Positions 1 through 6,933 are shown, counted from the stretch's first letter. The stretch: DNA of 7,471 nt from Zoogloeaceae bacterium (GCA_031274855.1 JAISPO010000067.1:1-7471); one strand, 5' to 3'. Notes: generated from the letters alone by a model not told the origin. Program-made: numbers and translations.

Positions 1-287
1 CCAGCCTGCAAACCATGGCAGATACTGCCGCCGCGATTGCCGATCTCGATTTGCTGGTGACAGCGGATACCTCGGTTGCCCATGTAGCGGCAGCGATGGG
101 CAAGCCGGTCTGGATCATGTTGCCGATGATGTCCGACTGGCGCTGGCATTACCTGCGTAAAGACAGCCCTTGGTATCCCTCAGTCCGCCTGTTTCGCAAA
201 GGCTGGGGTGATCCCCACGATTGGACCGCCATCGTCACGCGCATTCGCGATGAGCTGATACTGGCCTTGTGGAACAAGGGCAGGTGA
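1..287 (+). CDS. Glycosyltransferase of the TPR/GT9-like kind, C-terminal fragment
   Basis: This is the 3' end of a gene that begins left of the window. The open frame runs from base 3 (S-L-Q-T-M-A-D-T...) to a TGA at 285-287, so the ATG at 15 is probably internal rather than the true start. The visible part has the block 'DTAAAIADLDLLVTADTSVAHVAAAMGKPVW', seen here as DTAA, then LDLLVTADTSVAH, then GKPVWIMLP, followed by DWRW and DSPWYPSVRLFR. This pattern is typical of the C-terminal nucleotide-sugar-binding half of bacterial proteins that join tetratricopeptide repeats to a heptosyltransferase/GT9-like domain with a GT-B fold. The D-T-S-V-A-H segment is the usual conserved donor-site region. 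Such proteins are thought to glycosylate envelope or surface components; the substrate cannot be told from this fragment. Any TPR repeats would lie outside the window. The gene converges with uvrB across a 130-base gap. Family assignment is fairly secure, function is not. Confidence 0.8.
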   Translation, partial: SLQTMADTAAAIADLDLLVTADTSVAHVAAAMGKPVWIMLPMMSDWRWHYLRKDSPWYPSVRLFRKGWGDPHDWTAIVTRIRDELILALWNKGR

Positions 288-296
288 GCGACTATC

Positions 297-314
297 GGTA
301 GAAACTACCATTTT
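297..314 (+). terminator. Weak terminator-like hairpin after the glycosyltransferase gene
   Basis: Ten bases after the stop codon there is a perfect 5-bp stem, GGTAG (297-301) and CTACC (305-309), with an AAA loop, followed by ATTTTC. The stem is short and the U-run only four bases, so it is a poor rho-independent terminator. It is the only candidate for ending the glycosyltransferase transcript before it runs into uvrB from the opposite side. Confidence 0.3.
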
Positions 315-349
315 CACAGCCCGGCTTTACGGCAATCACTATCATTTGA

Positions 350-365
350 CATAATACATATTATG
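350..365. repeat. AT-rich perfect inverted repeat between convergent genes
   Basis: CATAATA (350-356), two bases CA, then TATTATG (359-365) form a perfect 7+7 inverted repeat. It overlaps a TTGACA hexamer at 346-351. No gene reads away from it on either strand: it lies between the 3' ends of the glycosyltransferase and uvrB. The spacing between TTGACA and any -10-like hexamer in the repeat is wrong for a sigma-70 promoter. It may be a protein-binding site or chance AT-rich sequence. Confidence 0.35.
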
Positions 366-417
366 CGCCATTCGAGGGTGCCTATGCGGCCACCAGAAAG
401 CCTGCCAAATTACCCTT

Positions 418-2469
418 TCACCCCTCCGGCTGGTCATGTACCCCTGCGCCGAAGGCCATCTGGCGGATACGGAACAGTTGATCCCGCGCGGCGGCAGCCA
501 GTTCGAATTCGAGGTTTTTGGCGTGTTGCTGCATGGCTTTTTCCAGCCGCTGGATTTCTTTGGCCAGGCTCTTTTCGCTCATGGCTTCGTACTTAGCCGT
601 CTCTTGGGCGGCTTTGAGTTCTTGGGTGGCGGATGCGCTGTCATAGACGCCGTCGATGATGTCCTTAATGCGCTTGACGACGCTTCGCGGCTGGATGCCA
701 TGCTCCTTGTTGTGAATAAGCTGTTTTTGCCGCCGCCGCTCGGTTTCGGCGATGGCGCGTTTCATTGAGTCGGTCATCCGGTCGGCGTACAGGATGGCCG
801 TGCCATGCAGGTGCCGCGCCGCCCGCCCGATGGTCTGGATTAGCGAACGCTCGGAACGCAGGAAACCTTCCTTGTCGGCATCGAGGATGGCGACTAGAGA
901 AACCTCTGGAATATCAATACCTTCCCGCAACAAGTTAATGCCAATTAGAGCATCGAATTCGCCAAGGCGCAGGTCGCGGATGATCTCGACGCGCTCGACG
1001 GTATCAATGTCCGAATGGAGGTAACGGACACGCACGCCGTTGTCGCCGAGGAATTCCGTGAGCTGTTCGGCCAGCCGCTTGGTCAGGGTTGTGACCAGAA
1101 TGCGCTCATCGACTGCCGCCCTGCGCTTGATTTCCAGCAGTAAATCATCGACTTGGGTTAGCGCCGGTCTGACTTGTACTTCGGGATCGACCAGTCCTGT
1201 CGGCCTGACCACCTGCTCGACCACCTGTCCCTGATGGTTTTTTTCGTACTCGGCGGGCGTGGCCGAAACGAAAATCGTTTGCGGCAGCAGCTTTTCGAAC
1301 TCGTCGAATTTCAGTGGCCGGTTGTCGAGCGCCGAAGGCAGCCGGAAGCCATAATTGACCAGATTTTCCTTGCGCGAGCGATCGCCCTTGTACATGCCGC
1401 CGACCTGCGGGATGGCGACATGGGACTCATCAATGAACATCAGCGCATCGGGCGGCAGGTAGTCGATCAGCGTCGGCGGCGGCTCGCCCTCCTGCCGGCC
1501 CGACAGATGCCGCGAATAGTTCTCGATGCCCTTGCAGAAACCCAACTGTTCGAGCATTTCCAGATCAAAGCGGGTACGCTGCTCAATCCGTTGCGCTTCC
1601 ACCAGTTTCTGCTCCTGCTGAAAGCGTTGGCTGGTCGAGCGCAATTCTTCCTTGATCGCCTCCATCGCCCGCAATACCGTCCCCCGCGGCGTAACGTAAT
1701 GGCTAGATGGGAACACGGTGAAGCGCCCCAGCTTCTGCCGCGTGTGGCCGGTCAGCGGGTCAAACAGCGCCAAAGACTCGATATCCTCATCGAACAGCGT
1801 GATGCGCAGCGCGTTTTCGGCATGTTCCGCGGGGAAAACGTCAATCACATCACCGCGCACGCGATAAGTGCCACGGTGGAAATCAGTGTCGTTGCGCTCG
1901 TACTGCATTTCGCGCAGGCGGCGAATGATGTCGCGCTGCCCCAGCCTTTCGCCTTGCCGCAGATGCAGGATCATGCTGTGGTAATCGACCGGATCGCCAA
2001 TGCCGTAAATGGCCGACACCGTACAGACAATCACCACATCGCGCCGTTCCAGCAGGCTCTTGGTGGCCGAAAGGCGCATTTGCTCGATGTGCTCGTTGAT
2101 CGACGAATCTTTTTCGATGAACAGGTCACGCGACGGCACATAGGCTTCCGGCTGGTAATAGTCGTAATAGGAGACAAAATACTCGACGGCGTTTTCGGGG
2201 AAAAACTCGCGGAACTCCGAGTAAAGCTGCGCCGCCAGCGTCTTGTTGGGGGCCAGCACCAAGGCCGGCCGCCCCAGCCGCGCAATGACATTGGCCATCG
2301 TGTAAGTCTTGCCCGAACCGGTCACGCCGAGCAGAGTCTGGAAGGAAAGGCCGTCGCCGATTCCTTCGACCAGTTGGCGGATGGCCTCCGGCTGATCGCC
2401 CGCCGGCAAAAACGGTTGATGAAGCCGATAGGGGCTGCCCGCGAACGGAAGAATACTTGCTTCAGACAT
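418..2469 (-). CDS. uvrB: UvrABC system protein B (excision nuclease helicase subunit)
   Basis: UvrB is the damage-verifying subunit of nucleotide excision repair. UvrA loads it onto DNA, it inserts a beta-hairpin between the strands to check for a lesion, and it then recruits UvrC for incision. The 683-residue product is full length for the family (about 670 residues). Visible features: Walker A GVTGSGKT (48-55); the beta-hairpin region rich in tyrosine and acidic residues (YFVSYYDYYQPEAYVP, about 97-112, then EKDSSINEHI); DESH Walker B (347-350); SATP (402-405); helicase motif VI QTIGRAAR (545-552); and a C-terminal UVR domain (about 634-669) that binds UvrC. No key residue appears lost. 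The ATG at 2469 has no strong Shine-Dalgarno sequence, but the usual family N-terminus (GSPYRLHQPF...GDQP) follows directly, so this start is reasonable. The gene is monocistronic as far as can be seen and divergent from the aminotransferase. No clear CTGT-N8-ACAG LexA box lies upstream. Confidence 0.98.
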   Translation of the reverse strand: MSEASILPFAGSPYRLHQPFLPAGDQPEAIRQLVEGIGDGLSFQTLLGVTGSGKTYTMANVIARLGRPALVLAPNKTLAAQLYSEFREFFPENAVEYFVSYYDYYQPEAYVPSRDLFIEKDSSINEHIEQMRLSATKSLLERRDVVIVCTVSAIYGIGDPVDYHSMILHLRQGERLGQRDIIRRLREMQYERNDTDFHRGTYRVRGDVIDVFPAEHAENALRITLFDEDIESLALFDPLTGHTRQKLGRFTVFPSSHYVTPRGTVLRAMEAIKEELRSTSQRFQQEQKLVEAQRIEQRTRFDLEMLEQLGFCKGIENYSRHLSGRQEGEPPPTLIDYLPPDALMFIDESHVAIPQVGGMYKGDRSRKENLVNYGFRLPSALDNRPLKFDEFEKLLPQTIFVSATPAEYEKNHQGQVVEQVVRPTGLVDPEVQVRPALTQVDDLLLEIKRRAAVDERILVTTLTKRLAEQLTEFLGDNGVRVRYLHSDIDTVERVEIIRDLRLGEFDALIGINLLREGIDIPEVSLVAILDADKEGFLRSERSLIQTIGRAARHLHGTAILYADRMTDSMKRAIAETERRRQKQLIHNKEHGIQPRSVVKRIKDIIDGVYDSASATQELKAAQETAKYEAMSEKSLAKEIQRLEKAMQQHAKNLEFELAAAARDQLFRIRQMAFGAGVHDQPEG

Positions 2470-2544
2470 TGCGACGGTAATTGGGGGCGAATCGGTTATT
2501 ATCGCGCGTTCCCCAGCGTATTCCGATTTCTCCTTGGAGCATAA
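2470..2544. promoter_or_regulatory. Divergent promoter region uvrB / aminotransferase
   Basis: The 75 bases between two divergent start codons must hold the 5' signals of both genes. A shared AT-rich core at 2496-2503 reads TATTAT on the + strand and GATAAT on the - strand, so it could serve as a -10 element in either direction. I see no good -35 hexamer at 16-18 bases for either. The aminotransferase has a clear Shine-Dalgarno GGAG at 2536-2539, five bases before its ATG; uvrB has none of note. Confidence 0.35.
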
Positions 2545-3750
2545 ATGAGCACTTCGATCTTTGCCGCCGTCGAAATGGCGCCGCGCGACCCGATTCTTGG
2601 CCTAACCGAGGCTTTCAACGCCGAAACCAACCCCAAAAAAGTGAACTTGGGAGTTGGCGTCTATTATGGCGACGACGGCAAAATTCCCCTGCTGGCAGCA
2701 GTGAAAACCGCAGAAAAAGCGCGTCTCGAAGCCATGCCGCCGCGTGGCTATCAGCCGATTGAAGGCACGCCCGCCTATAACGGCGCAGTGCAAAAGCTGC
2801 TGTTCGGCGAAACCTCTCCCCTGTTTGCCGAAGGCCGTGTTGTGACTGCCCAGTGTCTGGGCGGCACGGGCGCGCTCAAGGTCGGCGCCGACTATCTGAA
2901 GCGCTTGGCCCCGGATGCCAAGGTGTATATCTCCAACCCAAGCTGGGAAAACCACCGCCAGTTGTTTGAATCCGCCGGGTTTCAGGTTGAAGATTACCCC
3001 TACTACGACGCGGCCACTCGGGGCGTCGATTTTCAGGCGATGCTCGCCGCCCTGCTCCGCCTGCCGGCCCAGTCTATCGTCCTGCTGCATGCCTGCTGCC
3101 ACAATCCGACCGGCGCCGATCTGACGGCCGATCAGTGGCAGAAAGTCGTCGCGGCCATCAAGGAACGCAAGCTGATTGCCTTCCTCGACATGGCCTATCA
3201 GGGCTTTGCCGACGGCATCGAGCCGGACGCCCTCGCCCCCAAGCTGTTCGCCGAGTCGGGCTTGCAGTTTTTCGTTTCCAGTTCCTTCTCGAAATCCTTT
3301 GCCCTTTATGGCGAGCGCGTCGGTGCCCTCTCCATCGTCACCGCTGGCAAGGATGAATCGGCCCGCGTGCTGTCGCAGCTCAAGCGGGTCATTCGCACCA
3401 ATTACTCGAACCCGCCGACTCACGGCGGCGCGATCGTTGCGGCTGTGCTTTCCAGCCCCGAACTGCGCAAGATGTGGGAAACCGAACTGGCAGGTATGCG
3501 CGACCGCATCCGCGACATGCGCGTAGCCTTGGTCGACAGGCTCAAGAGCCGTGGCGTAGCGCAGGATTTCTCCTTCGTCGTCCGTCAGCGCGGCATGTTC
3601 TCCTACACCGGTTTGACCGCGGCCCAAGTTGAACGAATGAAGGCCGAATTCGGCATTTTTGCGGTCAGCACGGGCCGAATTTGTCTTGCCGCCCTGAACA
3701 GCAAGAACATCGACTACGTGGCCGATGCGATTGCAGCGGTCAGCAAGTAG
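2545..3750 (+). CDS. Aspartate / aromatic amino acid aminotransferase (class I, PLP-dependent)
   Basis: This is a pyridoxal-phosphate aminotransferase of the AspC/TyrB group. It moves an amino group between aspartate or an aromatic amino acid and 2-oxoglutarate, in the cytoplasm. At 401 residues it has the family's normal length. Visible active-site features: NPSWENH (131-137) with the Trp that stacks on PLP; CHNPTG (185-190) with the Asn that contacts the cofactor; D215 and Y218 in FLDMAYQG; K250 in SSSFSKSFALYGERVG, which forms the Schiff base; R258 for the PLP phosphate; R284 in IRTNYSNPP, at the position that binds the substrate side-chain carboxylate in AspC; and R378 in STGR, for the alpha-carboxylate. 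The ATG at 2545 is supported by GGAG five bases upstream and by the family N-terminus (PRDPILGLTEAFN). The sequence does not decide between aspC and tyrB, since the two share these motifs, so no symbol is given. Confidence 0.95.
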   Translation: MSTSIFAAVEMAPRDPILGLTEAFNAETNPKKVNLGVGVYYGDDGKIPLLAAVKTAEKARLEAMPPRGYQPIEGTPAYNGAVQKLLFGETSPLFAEGRVVTAQCLGGTGALKVGADYLKRLAPDAKVYISNPSWENHRQLFESAGFQVEDYPYYDAATRGVDFQAMLAALLRLPAQSIVLLHACCHNPTGADLTADQWQKVVAAIKERKLIAFLDMAYQGFADGIEPDALAPKLFAESGLQFFVSSSFSKSFALYGERVGALSIVTAGKDESARVLSQLKRVIRTNYSNPPTHGGAIVAAVLSSPELRKMWETELAGMRDRIRDMRVALVDRLKSRGVAQDFSFVVRQRGMFSYTGLTAAQVERMKAEFGIFAVSTGRICLAALNSKNIDYVADAIAAVSK

Positions 3751-3759
3751 CCGTTCTGC

Positions 3760-3788
3760 TTGACGGTTTCGCGCGAAGTGTCTAAGAT
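3760..3788 (+). promoter_or_regulatory. Sigma-70 promoter of tRNA-Asn
   Basis: TTGACG (3760-3765) and TAAGAT (3783-3788) are separated by exactly 17 bases and lie 15 bases before the mature tRNA 5' end. A GC-rich stretch (GCGCC, 3791-3795) follows the -10, like the discriminators of stringently controlled stable-RNA promoters. The promoter starts only ten bases after the aminotransferase stop codon, so the tRNA is probably transcribed on its own. Confidence 0.75.
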
Positions 3789-3803
3789 TCGCGCCTCTTG
3801 AGT

Positions 3804-3879
3804 TCCCCGATAGCTCAGTCGGTAGAGCGCCGGACTGTTAATCCGTAGGTCCCTGGTTCGAGCCCAGGTCGGGGAGCCA
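3804..3879 (+). tRNA. tRNA-Asn (anticodon GUU)
   Basis: The 76 bases fold as a standard cloverleaf: acceptor TCCCCGA (3804-3810) pairs with TCGGGGA (3869-3875), the D-loop region reads TAGCTCAGTCGGTAGAGC, the anticodon arm is CCGGACTGTTAATCCG with GTT at 3837-3839, and the T arm is CCTGGTTCGAGCCCAGG. The discriminator is G (3876) and CCA (3877-3879) is encoded. GUU reads AAC and AAU, so the tRNA carries asparagine. It has its own promoter and terminator. Confidence 0.98.
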
Positions 3880-3882
3880 AAC

Positions 3883-3915
3883 GGCCGATTCTGCGGAATT
3901 GGCCTTTTGTTTTTT
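3883..3915 (+). terminator. Rho-independent terminator of tRNA-Asn
   Basis: GGCCGATTC (3883-3891) pairs with GAATTGGCC (3896-3904) as a 9-bp stem with one G-U pair and a TGCG loop. TTTTGTTTTTTC follows directly, giving a strong + strand terminator. The T-run ends at 3915, one base before the stop codon of the convergent response regulator. Read on the - strand the same stem is followed only by GTTTGG, so it is a weak terminator for the regulator. Confidence 0.9.
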
Positions 3916-5244
3916 CTAGCCCAGCCCCTGCGCCTTGTAGGTCGCAGGCTCTATTCCGTACCGCCCCAGCAGCTTGTAGAACTCGGTTCGATTGCGTTGG
4001 GCGATACGGGCGGCTTGTGAAACGTTGCCGTTAGTGCCCTGCATCAGCTTGACGATGTAGTCCCGCTCAAAGCTGCGCCGCGCTTCGTCGAGGCACAGCA
4101 TTTCACGTTCGCTCTCTTCCCGAAGCAGGTAATTGATCAACGAGGCTGGAACAACAGCAGCGACCGATAGCTGCATTGCCTGCTTGATGACGCTGATTAA
4201 CTGCCGCGTATTCCCCGGCCAGGGAGCTTCCAGCAACAGTCTTAACGCCTCAGGCGAAAAGCTGCGGCCATTGTTTCCCGCAGCTTCGACATGGCTCGCA
4301 ATCAGCGCCGCGATGTCCTCGGGACGCTCAGCGAGAGGCGGAATCACCAAGGTGGTCGCGGCAAGGCTGAAATAAAAATCAGCGCGCAAAGCGCCTTCCT
4401 GAATCGCGCGCGTGGGGGCGCCTTCGCATGCCGCAACAATGCGCACATCCGGCAATACCTCCTGACGCTCGATTCCGGGGACACCTTTGCGGACCAGCGG
4501 CAGCAAACGCACTTGGACAATCGGCGGCAGGCTTTCGAGTTCGTCGATAAACAGCATTCCGCCTGCGGCAGCTGCAAGCAACCCTTTCGGGGCTCCCTTG
4601 GTTTTTCCTGCGCCAAAAATCTCCGCTTCAATACTTTCCGGAGACAGGATACCGCAAACCAGCGTAACGAAGGGCTGTTTTGCTCTGGCGCTGGCTTGAT
4701 GAATTGTTCTGGCCAGCGTTTCTTTGCCGACGCCTTGGGGGCCGATAATCAGGAACGGATTATCGTTCTCGGCAATCCGTCGCGCTCGCCTCAGTACTTC
4801 GTCCATCCGGAGACTGCTCGAAACGATGCGGGTACGCCAAGCGCCAGCTGTCTCAGTTGAGGAAACTGCCGGAGATATCGCAACGGCTTCCGCAACACGC
4901 GCAAGCAGTTCGCGGCTGTCGAACGGCTTGGTCAGGAAAGCGAAGGCGCCACGTTGCGTGGCCGCGACAGCATCGGGAATGGTACCGTGAGCGGTCAATA
5001 TGATGACCGGCACGGTCGGGGCTTCCTCATGCAGGCGGGCGAACAGCGCGAGTCCGTCCATGCCCTCCATGCGAAGATCGGTAATCACGGCGCGCGGATG
5101 CTGTTGCTTGAAGCACTCCATTGCCTCATAACCCGAAGAGGCCAACACCACGCTATACCCTGCGGCGGCCAAGCGTATGCCGATCAAGTCCAGAAGATCC
5201 GGATCGTCATCGACAACCAGCACATTTCCCAGCGACTTTTTCAT
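3916..5244 (-). CDS. GlrR/QseF-like NtrC-family response regulator lacking the GAFTGA loop
   Basis: This is a 442-residue regulator with receiver, AAA+ and Fis-type helix-turn-helix domains. Receiver (about 7-120): acidic D12-D14, phospho-acceptor D56 in ITDLRM, T84 and K106, all intact. AAA+ (about 138-370): Walker A GPQGVGKE (168-175), Walker B MLFIDEL (230-236) and sensor II region PWPGNTRQL with R347. HTH (about 390-432) ends in GNVSQAARIAQRNRTEFYKLL, very like GlrR. It is the likely partner of the kinase encoded upstream. Oddities: the segment after EIFG is only about 9 residues before GLLAAAAGG where NtrC has about 14, and no GAFTGA is present. In the arginine-finger region R287 is kept, but the second Arg (YYRLN in NtrC-type proteins) is Ser293. 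Sigma-54 activation is therefore doubtful. ATG 5244 has no Shine-Dalgarno of its own, and the frame meets a stop upstream without another start. Function as a regulator is secure; mechanism and targets are not. Confidence 0.92.
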   Translation of the reverse strand: MKKSLGNVLVVDDDPDLLDLIGIRLAAAGYSVVLASSGYEAMECFKQQHPRAVITDLRMEGMDGLALFARLHEEAPTVPVIILTAHGTIPDAVAATQRGAFAFLTKPFDSRELLARVAEAVAISPAVSSTETAGAWRTRIVSSSLRMDEVLRRARRIAENDNPFLIIGPQGVGKETLARTIHQASARAKQPFVTLVCGILSPESIEAEIFGAGKTKGAPKGLLAAAAGGMLFIDELESLPPIVQVRLLPLVRKGVPGIERQEVLPDVRIVAACEGAPTRAIQEGALRADFYFSLAATTLVIPPLAERPEDIAALIASHVEAAGNNGRSFSPEALRLLLEAPWPGNTRQLISVIKQAMQLSVAAVVPASLINYLLREESEREMLCLDEARRSFERDYIVKLMQGTNGNVSQAARIAQRNRTEFYKLLGRYGIEPATYKAQGLG

Positions 5245-5276
5245 TAGTTCATTAGTTTGTTTGTTCTGCCTGACAT
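5244..5276 (-). CDS. Ten-codon leader ORF overlapping the regulator start (TAATG)
   Basis: On the - strand a Shine-Dalgarno GAGGA (5288-5284) is followed after 7 bases by ATG (5276-5274). The frame reads M-S-G-R-T-N-K-L-M-N and stops at TAA (5246-5244), whose last base is the first base of the regulator ATG. The regulator's own ATG has no ribosome binding site, so ribosomes finishing this short frame could restart there. The peptide itself resembles nothing I know and may have no function. It could be chance, but the good spacing and exact stop/start overlap make coupling plausible. Confidence 0.45.
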   Translation of the reverse strand: MSGRTNKLMN

Positions 5277-5350
5277 ATTATTATCCTCAGGCTCGGATTT
5301 CAGCATTTTTTTCGGCAAGAAAAATCTTGTTGCTTCCAGACGACAAATGC

Positions 5351-6787
5351 TTAATACACCTCTTCCGGCGGCTCTTCCTCCTCGCTCAAAGGCAGGCGCA
5401 CCTGAAAATGAGACCCTGCCGGCGAGTCAAGCAGGTTCAGGGAGCCATGATGGGCATGGACAAACCCTCGGGCGATTGCCAATCCCAAACCGGCGCCTGC
5501 CGCCGAGTTTTCGGTTTCCCGTATCCTGAAAAAGGGCTCGAATATTTTTTCCCTGCTTTCCTCGGGAATGCCCGGCCCCTGATCCATCACATCAAGCACC
5601 GCCTGATCGCCATCCTGCGCCAACAATAGTTTGATCGTGCCTTCGGCAGGAGAGTATTTGATCGCGTTCGTGACAAGGTTGTTCACAATCGTTGTAATTT
5701 CTTCCTTACCGCCTGTCACTATCAGCGGCGTCAGAGTACCCAGTATCCGCAGGCGCTTGTCGCGAACCGCCAACTGCTGGGTTGCCAATACCTGCTCAAT
5801 GATATGGTCGAAACGCAGTTGAATGCGTTCGATACGTTCCAGAGTATGCCCTGCCTGCTGTAGCCTCAACAGGCCATCAATCAGGGTTTGCAGCCGCAAG
5901 GCATTGTTGTGCATGATGCCGACGATCCGGTTTTGTTGCGGCGTCAAAGTTCCCGCTACCTGATCGGCCAGCAGGCTGGACCCTTCGAGTAAGGCGGCTA
6001 ACGGAGTTTTCAGCTCATGGGAAACATGGCGCAAAACGCTGGTGCGTTGTTCCTCCAGTTCCCGCAAGCGGCAACGCAGCCATTCCAGCCGCCTGCCGAT
6101 GCGCTTGACATCGTCCGGCCCGCGCAAAGCGATCCTGCGTTCCAGTTTCCCTTGTCCAAGCGCTTGCACAGCCCGTTCGACTCTGGAAAACAACCGTATC
6201 AGCAGCCGCTGTCCGATCAACATCAACACCAGCACGGTAGCAAACGCAATGGCGATTCCAATCATGAGCCGCTTGTGCAGATCGGCAGCTTTCGCACGGA
6301 AGGATGAACGCTCGGCATCGACAATCCGCGCCGTTTCCTCGACCAACACAAGATTTTGCTCGCGCAGCCGCAATATCGTTGCCTGCAACTCCGGCAATCC
6401 CTTGCCGCTGCCCAAACTACGGTAGGTGTGATCCTCCATCAACAGCAATTGCTCAACTCTGGAGTTAAGCTGCGCGACAAAAGGAATCTGGGTAAACACG
6501 GCTGACCGCCGTTGCCAATCAACACGCGCCACCGCGTAGTCATCCAGCAGGTTTGGATCGTTCAGCGCGCTGTACTGCCGGAGTATGCGATCCATATGGC
6601 GCAAGTCCTCCGACAGTTCCCAAGTCAGCCGGCTGGCACGATTGGCGTCGCCGGTGTTCAGATCGTTTTGCGCCGTGATTTCATTGATTGTGATTCCGGC
6701 ATAGATGATCGTGGCAACCAGCGGCGTCATCAGCAACAGGCTGCCTAGCAACACCAGACGCAGCAGCGTATCCGGATAAATTGACAT
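5351..6787 (-). CDS. Sensor histidine kinase, GlrK/QseE-like
   Basis: This membrane sensor kinase of 478 residues should phosphorylate the regulator encoded 106 bases downstream. Domains in order: membrane segment about 9-32; periplasmic, mostly helical sensor region about 33-173; membrane segment about 174-196; HAMP linker about 197-245; HisKA with phospho-acceptor H257 in RHVSHELKTPL; then HATPase with N box NNLVTNAIKYSP (369-380), G1 DQGPGIP (402-408), F box EPFF (417-420) and G2 GAGLGLAIA (431-439). The C-terminus is an acidic tail (SEEEEPPEEVY). H box and neighbouring LLEGSSLLADQVAGTLTPQQ resemble GlrK. The frame stays open upstream to an ATG at 6931, but those codons run through tRNA-Val. 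The ATG at 6787, which places the first membrane segment near the N-terminus, is preferred although it has no clear Shine-Dalgarno. No promoter of its own is obvious. No QseG lipoprotein gene follows. Confidence 0.93.
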   Translation of the reverse strand: MSIYPDTLLRLVLLGSLLLMTPLVATIIYAGITINEITAQNDLNTGDANRASRLTWELSEDLRHMDRILRQYSALNDPNLLDDYAVARVDWQRRSAVFTQIPFVAQLNSRVEQLLLMEDHTYRSLGSGKGLPELQATILRLREQNLVLVEETARIVDAERSSFRAKAADLHKRLMIGIAIAFATVLVLMLIGQRLLIRLFSRVERAVQALGQGKLERRIALRGPDDVKRIGRRLEWLRCRLRELEEQRTSVLRHVSHELKTPLAALLEGSSLLADQVAGTLTPQQNRIVGIMHNNALRLQTLIDGLLRLQQAGHTLERIERIQLRFDHIIEQVLATQQLAVRDKRLRILGTLTPLIVTGGKEEITTIVNNLVTNAIKYSPAEGTIKLLLAQDGDQAVLDVMDQGPGIPEESREKIFEPFFRIRETENSAAGAGLGLAIARGFVHAHHGSLNLLDSPAGSHFQVRLPLSEEEEPPEEVY

Positions 6788-6857
6788 TGCGCTAGTGTAC
6801 GGGGAAATCTCTGGATACGCGAGCGCTCCGCCAGAATTTGCTGCCACTGCCAGGCGG

Positions 6858-6933
6858 TGGTGGGTGCTGACGGGTTCGAACCGCCGACATTCGCCTTGTA
6901 AGGGCGACGCTCTACCAACTGAGCTAAGCACCC
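6858..6933 (-). tRNA. tRNA-Val (anticodon UAC)
   Basis: Read on the - strand the 76 bases form a cloverleaf: acceptor GGGTGCT pairs with AGCACCC, the D arm is TAGCTCAGTTGGTAGAGC, the anticodon arm CGCCCTTACAAGGCG carries TAC (6900-6898), and the T arm is GGCGGTTCGAACCCGTC. The discriminator is A and CCA (6860-6858) is encoded. UAC reads valine GUA/GUG codons. The gene sits 58 bases after the hupB stop and 70 bases before the kinase start, all on the same strand, with no strong terminator on either side. Confidence 0.98.

Noticed and set aside
346..374. TTGACA hexamer as a promoter for a frame starting at 363.
   Set aside because: No -10 hexamer lies at 16-18 bases, and the frame from 363 mostly lies antisense to the 3' end of uvrB with no family resemblance.
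1174..2544. A 456-codon + strand open frame opposite uvrB.
   Set aside because: It is antisense to a fully conserved uvrB, resembles no protein family, and such long shadow frames are common opposite GC-rich genes.
2470..2544. Search for a LexA (SOS) box upstream of uvrB.
   Set aside because: No CTGT-N8-ACAG or near match was seen in the 75-base divergent region, so SOS control of uvrB cannot be claimed.
2602..3627. A 341-codon - strand open frame opposite the aminotransferase.
   Set aside because: Shadow of a well-conserved gene; no recognisable domain, and its composition mirrors the reverse complement of the real frame.
3804..3915. tRNA-Asn as an integration site for a mobile element.
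   Set aside because: No integrase gene and no direct repeat of the tRNA 3' end is present; the tRNA has a normal promoter and terminator.
5316..5329. CAAGA-AAAA-TCTTG inverted repeat between kinase and regulator as a terminator.
   Set aside because: The stem is only 5 bp, AT-rich, and no T-run follows in the - strand direction of transcription.
6838..6857. Possible sigma-54 -24/-12 promoter upstream of the kinase (TGGCAGTGGCAGC on the - strand).
   Set aside because: The GG and GC doublets are 8 bases apart instead of the required 10.
6788..6931. Longer kinase frame starting at ATG 6931 (48 extra residues).
   Set aside because: The extra codons translate tRNA-Val itself (L-S-S-V-G-R-A-S-P...), a known annotation trap. 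ATG 6787 puts the first membrane segment at the usual distance from the N-terminus.
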